Below are positions 1 through 6,401 of a stretch of DNA of 10,520 nucleotides, piece after piece. Source of the DNA: Thermoplasmata archaeon (lineage in GTDB: Archaea > Thermoplasmatota > Thermoplasmata > GCA-020350865); assembly GCA_020350865.1 (NCBI GenBank), contig CP070726.1, positions 762,745 to 773,264 of the forward strand. The letters are read 5' to 3'. A model generated the notes under the pieces. It made no database searches. It was not told the origin of the DNA and saw only the letters and a list, made by a program, of their open reading frames with translations. How positions within the stretch are numbered: position 1 is the first letter of the stretch; every line of letters begins with the position of its first letter. A program made the position numbers and the translations under genes.

Positions 1-360
1 CTGGTAGAACCATCTCACATTGGACATGCGTATCTGGACCATCTCGTGGCCGTACTTGCCGCACAGGCCATCGTCATGGAACCTGCCAGAAGATGAGAGC
101 CTCTCGCCCCCTTTTCCCTTCCTTGCCTCCACCCTCTTTTGCATGAATTCAAGGAACCACGGCATGGTTTTGATATTTTCTCCCCTTGACAGCTCCCTTT
201 CCGCACTGCTCCAGGTACCTTGCTCGAAGAACCTTTTTACCCTATCTAATAGAGCCTTGGCCTCTCCCGTTTGTTTTTCCCCTTTTCCTTCGGCATATAG
301 GATCGCGTCCTCAAGGGTGGATATCTCCTCTTTTAGCAACTCGCCCCTGTTTTTTGCCAT
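1..360 (-). CDS. Hypothetical protein, N-terminal 120 residues (runs off window)
   Basis: This frame has no stop from the ATG at 360 down to base 1, giving 120 codons, so the gene continues beyond the left edge. No other ATG, GTG or TTG lies between this ATG and the upstream stop at 396-394, and GGGGATGAGG just before it may serve as a weak ribosome binding site. The first 80 or so residues are charged and probably helical, with KEEISTLEDAI near residues 10-20 and a W50-containing helix. A basic, Gly-rich linker follows (about 81-95), then a segment with a single Cys (C100), CGKYGHEMVQIRMSNVRW. There is no signal peptide or membrane segment. It lies 33 bases after the GT-C-like gene, same strand, so it is probably the last visible member of that operon. 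I do not recognise the family; a soluble regulatory or structural role is possible but unproven. Confidence 0.72.
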   Translation of the reverse strand, partial: MAKNRGELLKEEISTLEDAILYAEGKGEKQTGEAKALLDRVKRFFEQGTWSSAERELSRGENIKTMPWFLEFMQKRVEARKGKGGERLSSSGRFHDDGLCGKYGHEMVQIRMSNVRWFYQ

Positions 361-393
361 GTCCTCATCCCCAATAAAAGTGTCTGAATAACC

Positions 394-2064
394 TCATCTT
401 ACCATAACAATATACACCTGAGAGCCAGAACCTCCAGTGGAATAGAATAAATTGTTGTTTTCCACGGTTTTATTAAAAGTTTCTTCTTCTATTTTAACAG
501 AGGGCATTGGGGACATTTGGGCCCCGTCAGTCATCCATTTATCCTCTATGAACAGAACGGTTCCCCCCTTTACGGACCTGCCCCACCTCAGCTTCCAGGG
601 TAAGGTTTTATCGGTGTCTAGATCAAAGTAAGGACCCATGATGTCGTTCAACCTCTCATCGGTGCTTATCTGGTAATCTGCATCATGCTCATCCAGCCAG
701 TTCATGGCTGTGAACTCCCGGGTATAGGTGGCATCCTGTACACCATAAAACTCCTGGCCTTGGTATGCAAGAGGGACGGTGGCAAGGCATATCACAAGGA
801 AAACCATGGACAGGGAAATCTTGAGATTGAACTCTGCTTTTGAAGACTTGACAAAGGAAAGGCGCTTTTGGACCGCATTGATAACATAACCCACACCGAT
901 ACTCGCACATATGGCCAGACCGAAGTCAATGTAATCATAACTGCGATACACAAGAAAAAATGTAAAGGCATCGAACCCTTTAAGCATTGCAAAAAGGACT
1001 ACTATCAAGGGTCCCAGCAACAAAGTGGCTATTAGCGGTTTATACTCGGTTGTTTTTGAAGCTACAACATTCAATCCAATAATCCCCACAGATATCAACA
1101 AGAGGTAAGGGATGAGGGAGAACAACATGGGTGTGGATGTGGGTATGGTACCCGGAAAAACGACCTTGTAGCGGTTTGCCACTAGTAAGGCAAAACCGGC
1201 CAAAGGTATCAAAAGGGTCTTATTGAAGAGGAGGTTCTTAGGTTTCTTTCCTGGTTTGGGTAGGGAAAAGATCACACAGAACAGAACCCCTATCAGGAAG
1301 ACTGCTGCAAACAATGCCACATCACTAATATTCGATACCCTGCTGAAGAACTCCAGATCTACCATGTAATAATAAGCAATTGTGAAAACGAACATGAACG
1401 GACCCGAAAGAAAGTCGATTAAGAGCATCTTCATTTCAAATGTTCCCTTGCGCATGCTCAATACCTGTGATGTCAGCATGAGAAACGAGATCATTACTAA
1501 AGCTATCCACACCGTAAGATGATGGGTCAAGGTCATAATGAGGAGAAGGAGAGAAGCTATTATTCTTTTTTTAGGGTCTTTTCTTTCATGATAGAAATAT
1601 ACGGCGAGTATCAAAAGTGGTAAACCCAATGTCTCCTTCATCACCGCAGCACCCAGGTACACAAAGAAACCGTTTAGTGCCAGTGCAAGCCCTGCAAAAA
1701 AAGAAACTATCTCGCTTTTGGTTATCTTGAATGCTATGAGATATAGAATCACAACTGAAGTCGAGGATATCAGCGGTATGATCACCTGCGCTACCTCCAA
1801 CGGAGGCATACCAAAAACCAGGGCGAAATTTGAAATTGTGAAAGAGAGCACCGGCATCTTCGCATTGTATGTTACGAACTCCGATGTGCCCGAGGGGTAA
1901 TCCAACTGCCAGTGACCGGTCTCAATGATGTCCTCCGATATCCTGACCAGTGGAAAACCATCAATATTGAAGGGAAGATTGGAGAGAAGCAACGGAACAT
2001 ATCTAACAGCCAAACTGATAACATAAAGGCCGACAAAGGCGAGAAAATGCCTGTTCATCCTCAT
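394..2064 (-). CDS. Polytopic membrane protein, GT-C-type glycosyltransferase-like
   Basis: A 556-residue protein with roughly eleven to twelve hydrophobic segments between residues 7 and 435, then a hydrophilic C-terminal domain of about 120 residues. The first loop carries an acidic motif, NIDGFPLVRISED (33-45, D35), and a THHLT motif lies at 180-184. The C-terminal part has EFTAMNWLDEHDADYQISTDER (450-471) and ends in a short Tyr/Val-rich strand. This layout is known from archaeal GT-C membrane glycosyltransferases (PMT/DUF2206-like), which use lipid-phosphate sugars on the outer face. No WWDYG motif is present, so it is not the oligosaccharyltransferase AglB. The start ATG at 2064 follows the permease stop by 3 bases; ATG 2058 is an alternative. 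Coupling to the two permeases suggests a joint envelope function. The GT-C assignment is by architecture; the substrate is unknown. Confidence 0.72.
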   Translation of the reverse strand: MRMNRHFLAFVGLYVISLAVRYVPLLLSNLPFNIDGFPLVRISEDIIETGHWQLDYPSGTSEFVTYNAKMPVLSFTISNFALVFGMPPLEVAQVIIPLISSTSVVILYLIAFKITKSEIVSFFAGLALALNGFFVYLGAAVMKETLGLPLLILAVYFYHERKDPKKRIIASLLLLIMTLTHHLTVWIALVMISFLMLTSQVLSMRKGTFEMKMLLIDFLSGPFMFVFTIAYYYMVDLEFFSRVSNISDVALFAAVFLIGVLFCVIFSLPKPGKKPKNLLFNKTLLIPLAGFALLVANRYKVVFPGTIPTSTPMLFSLIPYLLLISVGIIGLNVVASKTTEYKPLIATLLLGPLIVVLFAMLKGFDAFTFFLVYRSYDYIDFGLAICASIGVGYVINAVQKRLSFVKSSKAEFNLKISLSMVFLVICLATVPLAYQGQEFYGVQDATYTREFTAMNWLDEHDADYQISTDERLNDIMGPYFDLDTDKTLPWKLRWGRSVKGGTVLFIEDKWMTDGAQMSPMPSVKIEEETFNKTVENNNLFYSTGGSGSQVYIVMVR

Positions 2065-2067
2065 TTC

Positions 2068-3312
2068 TCACACCACTACTGCATCTGCCAAGGTTTCCAG
2101 CTCTGTGATCTCCTCGATTTCCTCGCTCTCCTTAATCAGTTTGCTTGGCTTTGCGGTAAGAATCACGGCACTTACAAGCAGCCCGGAGATACAACCGATT
2201 ATTATGGCAACGAAGAATGTTATCACGAAAAGAGATAGGTCGATTGTGGGCTGGATAGTATGACCAAAGGCGACAATGAGATCGAGCTCCTGAACAACTA
2301 GCGCGGTGACGAAGCCCAGTATAACTCCGATACCTGACGATATAATCGATATGATCAGAAGGTCCTTTAGAAGTATCAGGTATATGGTCTTTTTATCGGC
2401 CCCGATGGCAGCCAGTATTCCAATGTCCTTTTTCCTCTCGATTATGGTTCTTGCCAGGATTGCGGTTACGCCGATGAATGTGAGAATAGCATTCAATGCT
2501 ATGAAGCCAAATATCACCACCCCGATGGTTGTGGAGCCCTTCTGCACGAAGGTGGAAACAAAGCTCTGATTGGATGCGCTGAATCCTCCGGGGTCCGTAT
2601 ATTTTATGGCCAGGTCCTCGGCGATTTGCTCCTCATATGTTTTATTTTCGTTTACAGCGATAGGGGATGCGCCCTCCCAGCTCACGACCACGCTGTACTT
2701 TTCCTCTGTCAGGAAGTCCATGAGGGCCTGCTGATCCTTGGTCTTCACCCTTATGGCAAGTACGTCATCATCTTCCAAGTCCATGAGTTTTCTTGCATCC
2801 CTCAAAGGAATCAGTATATGGTCATTTGAAGAGGACTTACTTGAGAAAATTCCGGTTACCGTCAATTCCAGAATCGCTGGGGCAAGGGAGCCGGTTATCG
2901 TTATACAGTGACCTTCTTTCAGATTCAACCGCTTGGCCAATCCCTCGCCTACGAGCATGAAATCATCGCCGAAATCCCCCTCCAAAACCTCCGCATCCTC
3001 GATCTTCAGGAAATTTTCCGGCCCCACACCCCTCACAACCACAGGCTCATATTTTCCCGTCTCCCTGCTCAGAACGTACGAGAAGGCGTAGATTTCGGGG
3101 CTTGCCACCTCCACGAAGTCCTGCTCGTTTAGACGCTCTGCCAAACTGGCGCTGATGGGTGTGTTTATATTCGTCTGGGAAAGCGTGATGGTATCCTCAC
3201 CCCTGAAGATGGTATCGGGGCTGGATTTGACACCCATCAATATGGGGACCGAGGCACTGAACAGCATTATGCAGAGGACCATTCCCACGATGATCTTTTT
3301 CTGCATGAGCAA
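2068..3312 (-). CDS. ABC transporter permease, FtsX/MacB-like
   Basis: A 414-residue membrane subunit of an FtsX/LolC/MacB-type ABC transporter. An N-terminal transmembrane helix (about 7-28) is followed by an extracellular MacB_PCD-like domain (about 30-255), then three helices at about 262-286, 314-341 and 360-387. The typical FtsX coupling segment ARTIIERKKDIGILAAIGA is at 287-305. The C-terminal tail (about 392-414) is acidic and unusual: it is rich in Glu and ends AVVV. Such permeases work as mechanotransmitters with a LolD-like ATPase rather than as classical importers. The start is TTG 3312, which abuts the stop codon of the upstream permease and lies 6 bases after GGAGGTG; ATG 3306 is an alternative two residues shorter. 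It should pair with the other permease here as a heterodimer and with the ATPase at 4624-5301. Confidence 0.9.
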   Translation of the reverse strand: MLMQKKIIVGMVLCIMLFSASVPILMGVKSSPDTIFRGEDTITLSQTNINTPISASLAERLNEQDFVEVASPEIYAFSYVLSRETGKYEPVVVRGVGPENFLKIEDAEVLEGDFGDDFMLVGEGLAKRLNLKEGHCITITGSLAPAILELTVTGIFSSKSSSNDHILIPLRDARKLMDLEDDDVLAIRVKTKDQQALMDFLTEEKYSVVVSWEGASPIAVNENKTYEEQIAEDLAIKYTDPGGFSASNQSFVSTFVQKGSTTIGVVIFGFIALNAILTFIGVTAILARTIIERKKDIGILAAIGADKKTIYLILLKDLLIISIISSGIGVILGFVTALVVQELDLIVAFGHTIQPTIDLSLFVITFFVAIIIGCISGLLVSAVILTAKPSKLIKESEEIEEITELETLADAVVV

Positions 3313-4410
3313 TTACAGCACCTCCCTTGATGTTCTGATCGTTGTCTTGGAAGCCCTGAAGGCGGGCAGGAAACCGCCTATCAGCCCGGCGCACAGCCCC
3401 GTGAGCAATGGCAGGCCCGCGACCAAGAGATTCACCTGCGGTACAAGAATGGATGTGAATCCGAGCAGTTCGGATGCGGACACGATGGCGTTTGCCGCGA
3501 TTATCCCCAGGGCAAGGCCCAAGACCGCTCCCAGACAGGAGATAAACACGGCCTGGGAAATGAAAACATACATCACGATCATCGGCGAACCGCCGATATA
3601 TTTGATGATCTTGATGTCGGGCACGCGGTACTGGGTCTCTATCTTCATGATGTTGTAGACAAGTATGACGATGATGACCGCCGACGATATGACAACGCCC
3701 CACAGGTCCCTTTCGACCCGGTAGAAACCCAGCTCGAAGAATTCCACGATGCTCACGGACTGCCCCATGTTGTAGTCCCTGCCTTCAAGATAATCCACCG
3801 CTTCTTGGTTCTCCCTTGGGATCACCAAGAACGAATACCCGTCTCCGATCGAAGGATTCAAGGTTCTCACCGTATTCTCCGATGCAAGGATCCAATTGTC
3901 AGGAAATATGGCCGATGTATAGGGTTTGTAGGTCTGGGTGATGTTTATTGTGATAGAGGCGGTTCCCGCTGTTATCTCGAGAACGGTGGCGTTTCCGAAA
4001 GGGAAGGCCTTTCCGGGCAATACTTCTTTATTAAGGGTAATATTCCCGCCGCCCAGGATATTGTGGGGATCCTTAATGTACAGCACCCTTGTTTCGGTGC
4101 CTGACACGTCAGCCACGACGATGATGCATGCAGCATATTTCCCGGGTATGGAATCGACGACCTCCGAATCGATGGTGCTCTCGCTCAGCGTATATCCATC
4201 GTATACGATCAGGAACCCCTCCTCAAAAAGACCGGCCACCTTCTGTGTGCCCTCGTGCAGGCCCGTGACCATGGACATCGTTCCCACAAGGTACATCACG
4301 CACAGCGAAATGCCAATCACCGTGGCAAATATCCTCTTGTTCACTTTGATGACCATTTTCCAAAGGATGCTCTTCAAACCCTTCACCTTTTTACACCCAT
4401 CTTGAAGCAT
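3313..4410 (-). CDS. ABC transporter permease, FtsX-like (first of tandem pair)
   Basis: A 365-residue FtsX-type permease. It has one helix at about 27-50, an extracellular domain at about 51-232 and three C-terminal helices at about 237-256, 276-310 and 325-350. The cytosolic coupling segment RVPDIKIIKYIGGSPMIVM (262-280) and the closing LPAFRASK (348-355) match the FtsX domain. The external domain is smaller and less MacB-like than in the neighbouring permease and has three Asn-X-Thr sites (N123, N140, N156). The start chosen is ATG 4410; no clear ribosome binding site precedes it, and a GTG nine codons in is a weaker alternative. The stop codon touches the TTG of the next gene, so translation is probably coupled. 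With its partner it probably forms a LolCE-like heterodimer served by the divergent ATPase. Its DNA is strikingly GC-rich near the 3' end (44 of 60 bases at 3361-3420). Confidence 0.87.
   Translation of the reverse strand: MLQDGCKKVKGLKSILWKMVIKVNKRIFATVIGISLCVMYLVGTMSMVTGLHEGTQKVAGLFEEGFLIVYDGYTLSESTIDSEVVDSIPGKYAACIIVVADVSGTETRVLYIKDPHNILGGGNITLNKEVLPGKAFPFGNATVLEITAGTASITINITQTYKPYTSAIFPDNWILASENTVRTLNPSIGDGYSFLVIPRENQEAVDYLEGRDYNMGQSVSIVEFFELGFYRVERDLWGVVISSAVIIVILVYNIMKIETQYRVPDIKIIKYIGGSPMIVMYVFISQAVFISCLGAVLGLALGIIAANAIVSASELLGFTSILVPQVNLLVAGLPLLTGLCAGLIGGFLPAFRASKTTIRTSREVL
3319..3325 (-). promoter_or_regulatory. Ribosome binding site GGAGGTG inside the end of the upstream permease gene
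   Basis: On the minus strand GGAGGTG ends 6 bases before TTG 3312 and 12 bases before ATG 3306. The spacing favours the TTG as the true start of the second permease. The site encodes the last residues of the first permease, so the two genes are likely translated together. Confidence 0.65.
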
Positions 4411-4476
4411 AAATGTATATTCATCCGTTCAGATCCTCATTCTAGGTTTTGGACTTCATCCCTCAATATACGATAG

Positions 4477-4484
4477 TATTTATA
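4477..4484 (-). promoter_or_regulatory. TATA-like box for the permease operon
   Basis: The minus strand reads TATAAATA here, the best archaeal TATA-box match in the window. A start site about 25 bases on would fall near 4455, leaving a leader of about 45 bases before ATG 4410. The box is embedded in a 9-base-period direct repeat on the plus strand, AGTATT-TAT-AGTATT (4475-4489). No start-site data are available. Confidence 0.5.
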
Positions 4485-4503
4485 GTATTGTCGCTTCGAA
4501 ACG

Positions 4504-4563
4504 CCCGTGTATTTTGATTCCTCTCAATCGATGAAACGACTGTTTTAGCCCTTGAAACACGGG
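4504..4563. repeat. Inverted repeat CCCGTGT ... ACACGGG between divergent promoters
   Basis: CCCGTGT at 4504-4510 is the exact reverse complement of ACACGGG at 4557-4563, with 46 bases between. The pair sits between the two opposing TATA-like boxes. The same interval has three GAAAC copies (4498, 4533 and 4554), the first two as GAAACG. The arrangement would suit a regulator binding both promoters, but a 7-base arm at this distance can also arise by chance. Confidence 0.3.
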
Positions 4564-4592
4564 ATAATTTGTATTTTTCGGCGAACCATACA

Positions 4593-4601
4593 TTAATATA
4601 T
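4593..4601 (+). promoter_or_regulatory. TATA-like box for the ABC ATPase gene (near-leaderless)
   Basis: TTAATATAT lies so that a start site about 25 bases downstream would fall at about 4622-4624, on or just before the ATG at 4624. No ribosome binding site precedes that ATG (GTAACTAG), which fits a leaderless transcript, common in archaea. Confidence 0.5.
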
Positions 4602-4623
4602 TACTTTTACGTTTAGTAACTAG

Positions 4624-5301
4624 ATGCACGCGTTCACCGTCAAAATCGAGGACCTCTGGAAGACCTTTGACGGGAATCGGAACATATTAAGCGGGGTGAA
4701 TCTCACCGTTAAACCAGAAGAAATCATCGTTATCAGAGGAAGGTCGGGCAGCGGGAAAACCACACTGCTCAGCATAATCGGATGTATAGATACTCCCTCT
4801 AAAGGCAGTGTCATGCTCAACGGCTACGATGCAGCGAAGCTGAGCCAGAAGGAATTGGCCAAGATTCGACTGCATAACATCGGGATTGTCTTTCAATCCC
4901 ACAATTTGATACATGATCTCACCGTCTTTGACAATGTTTTGTTACCTCTGAAGATAGCCAAATCGAAGGATGGTCTAAAGAGGGTCAACACCCTGCTCGA
5001 TACATTTGATATACACGAGATAGCCGGCAAGAAACCCGCTGAAATCAGTGGTGGTGAGAGGCAACGAGTGGCCATAGCCAGGGCCCTGGCCAACAATCCT
5101 TCCATACTGCTGGCAGACGAACCGACAAGCTCCCTTGACACCATAAACTGTGGGAAGGTTACTCAAGCATTCAAAAAGGCAAACAAGGAGTTCGGCACAA
5201 CCGTAATCATAGCCTCCCATGATCTAGATTTTGACAACTACGTTGACAGAAAGTTTCTATTGGTGGATGGGAAGATTTTAAGAGCGCCTAACCAAAAATA
5301 A
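4624..5301 (+). CDS. ABC transporter ATP-binding protein, LolD/MacB-type
   Basis: A 225-residue nucleotide-binding subunit with all core motifs: Walker A GRSGSGKT (39-46), Q-loop Q91, signature SGGERQR (142-148), Walker B ILLADE (161-166), D-loop SSLD (169-172) and switch His H199 in SHD. Length and the DEPTSSLD pattern place it with LolD/MacB/FtsE-like ATPases that drive FtsX-type permeases. The signature motif has Ile in place of the usual Leu (ISGGE), a mild variation. It should act at the inner face of the membrane with the two permeases encoded divergently from the same intergenic region. The start ATG 4624 gives the expected short N-terminus before the first strand (VKIEDLWKTF). No ribosome binding site is present, so leaderless translation is likely. 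The substrate cannot be told from sequence; lipids, lipoproteins, antimicrobial compounds or peptidase control are all known for the family. Confidence 0.95.
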   Translation: MHAFTVKIEDLWKTFDGNRNILSGVNLTVKPEEIIVIRGRSGSGKTTLLSIIGCIDTPSKGSVMLNGYDAAKLSQKELAKIRLHNIGIVFQSHNLIHDLTVFDNVLLPLKIAKSKDGLKRVNTLLDTFDIHEIAGKKPAEISGGERQRVAIARALANNPSILLADEPTSSLDTINCGKVTQAFKKANKEFGTTVIIASHDLDFDNYVDRKFLLVDGKILRAPNQK

Positions 5302-5372
5302 ATATGATAGATATTGCAGCTTTGTATTCTTGACCTTTTGCACGTTTAATGACGAATTGGAATTGGGGAATG

Positions 5373-5380
5373 ATTTATTT
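5373..5380 (+). promoter_or_regulatory. Possible TATA-like box for the DUF1616 gene
   Basis: ATTTATTT follows a purine-rich GGGGAATG that could be a BRE. Initiation about 25 bases on would leave a leader of about 20 bases that still contains the ribosome binding site at 5403. A second AT-rich candidate, TTATAT at 5390-5395, would remove that site from the transcript. Confidence 0.3.
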
Positions 5381-5402
5381 GCTATTAGATTATATGGCCC
5401 CG

Positions 5403-5411
5403 AGGTGAGGG
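5403..5411 (+). promoter_or_regulatory. Ribosome binding site of the DUF1616 gene, with a two-codon ORF before the start
   Basis: GAGGTGAGG is followed 10 bases later by ATG 5422. Between them lies another ATG at 5417, which reads ATG GGA TGA, and its stop overlaps the real start codon. The first ATG is at good spacing for the same site, so ribosomes could terminate and restart. Confidence 0.45.
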
Positions 5412-5421
5412 TATATATGGG

Positions 5422-6291
5422 ATGAAAGGATTTATTGATAAAATCCAGGATACTATAGGTATAGACCTGACAATCGTAATAATTCTTGCGTCTTTGCTCT
5501 TAATATTCGCTTTATTGCTCCCAGATGGCAATATTCTGAGAATTGTATTTGGACTGCCGTTTCTTTTATTTCTACCGGGTTATTCCTTTGTCAGCGCCCT
5601 TTGGGCAAAAAAATCTGAACTCGAGCCTCTTGAGAGAGTGGTCTTCAGCCTGGGTCTGAGCCTTTCACTGGTGCCACTCGCTGGACTGGGATTAAACTAC
5701 ACTCCTTGGGGCATCACCCTCATTTCAGTTGTCGTCTGCCTGTATCTTCTTATCATGATTCTTGCGGGAATTGCTTGGCTCAGACGGTCCAAATTGAGTC
5801 CCAATGAGAGGTTCGCAGTAAAACCTGAGAGCCTTTTTTACAGGGCAGATACCATGTCCTCCACAGATCTTTTAATGGTCCTGCTTGTTGTCATAGTGGT
5901 GATCATCGGGGCGGGTTTGCTGACATACATTGTTCTGAATCCCCCGGCGGAGCAGTTCACCGAACTCTACATCCTAGACCAAAACGGCACCACGGAAAAC
6001 TACCCAACCAGTCTCAGTGTAAATGAGAGCGCATCGATTATCATCAATGTCGTATCTCATGAGCGGCATTCCACCGATTATTCCGTTATGGTGACCCTGC
6101 AATCCGAAAACTATGAGAACAGCACCCTTGCCCGATACGATTTCTTCCTGGACAACTGGGACAAATGGTATCAACCCTTCAATTTCAGTGTTAATGAAAG
6201 TGGTGAATTCAAGTTGATCATATCTCTCTTCAAGGAAAACGATTCTGTCCCTTACGCAACTAATCATCTATGGCTGGATGTCAGGAATTGA
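5422..6291 (+). CDS. DUF1616 family membrane protein
   Basis: A 289-residue protein matching the archaeal DUF1616 family, judged from characteristic segments: the hydrophobic stretch with LFLPGYSFVSALW (49-61), PLERVVFSLGLSLSLVPLAGL (69-89), LNYTPWGI (91-98), and after the last helix EQFTELYIL (177-185) and NYPTSLSV (193-200). Hydrophobic segments are at about 15-33, 38-60, 73-91, 97-120 and 148-172. A C-terminal beta-rich domain (about 175-289) should lie outside the membrane. That domain has six Asn-X-Ser/Thr sites (N188, N201, N233, N254, N258, N273), so it may itself be glycosylated. DUF1616 genes are often found beside archaeal surface-glycan genes, as here; the biochemical role is not established. 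The start is ATG 5422 behind GAGGTGAGG. It leads the plus-strand glycan genes but is separated from the next by 110 bases with its own promoter-like sequence. Confidence 0.93.
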   Translation: MKGFIDKIQDTIGIDLTIVIILASLLLIFALLLPDGNILRIVFGLPFLLFLPGYSFVSALWAKKSELEPLERVVFSLGLSLSLVPLAGLGLNYTPWGITLISVVVCLYLLIMILAGIAWLRRSKLSPNERFAVKPESLFYRADTMSSTDLLMVLLVVIVVIIGAGLLTYIVLNPPAEQFTELYILDQNGTTENYPTSLSVNESASIIINVVSHERHSTDYSVMVTLQSENYENSTLARYDFFLDNWDKWYQPFNFSVNESGEFKLIISLFKENDSVPYATNHLWLDVRN

Positions 6292-6301
6292 GATATCAAC
6301 A

Positions 6302-6307
6302 TTTTTT
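6302..6307 (+). terminator. Possible oligo-T terminator after DUF1616 gene
   Basis: A run of six T lies 10 bases after the stop codon. Archaeal RNA polymerase can stop at such tracts without a hairpin. The run is short, and a promoter-like box follows about 36 bases later. Confidence 0.3.
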
Positions 6308-6342
6308 ATAACACAACCATTGCATTATTCCTAAAGGAAAAG

Positions 6343-6350
6343 ATAATAAA
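6343..6350 (+). promoter_or_regulatory. Possible TATA-like box for the dehydratase-epimerase pair
   Basis: ATAATAAA preceded by purine-rich AAAGGAAAAG, a reasonable BRE plus TATA arrangement. Initiation near 6373 would leave a leader of about 29 bases that includes GGTGA at 6393-6397, 4 bases before ATG 6402. Confidence 0.4.
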
Positions 6351-6401
6351 GTATGTGCCTATTGGGATTCCGATTTATCCAAGGTTATATGTGGTGAAAC
6401 C

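Noticed and set aside
20..391. Plus-strand ORF of 123 codons at the left edge
   Set aside because: It lies opposite the minus-strand frame 360-1, which has a better start, operon position and composition. The plus-strand product is rich in Ser, Pro and Phe with no recognisable domain.
361..396. Readthrough of TGA fusing the GT-C-like protein to the next frame
   Set aside because: The two frames match, but this happens by chance one time in three. The downstream gene has its own ATG and possible ribosome binding site, and no recoding signal is visible.
394..2064. GT-C-like protein as the oligosaccharyltransferase AglB
   Set aside because: The WWDYG catalytic motif is absent and the soluble C-terminal domain is much too short.
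3155..3703. Overlapping ORFs of 167 (plus) and 168 (minus) codons within the permease gene
   Set aside because: They are shadows of the permease reading frame in GC-rich DNA; the minus one is rich in His and Arg and neither shows a domain.
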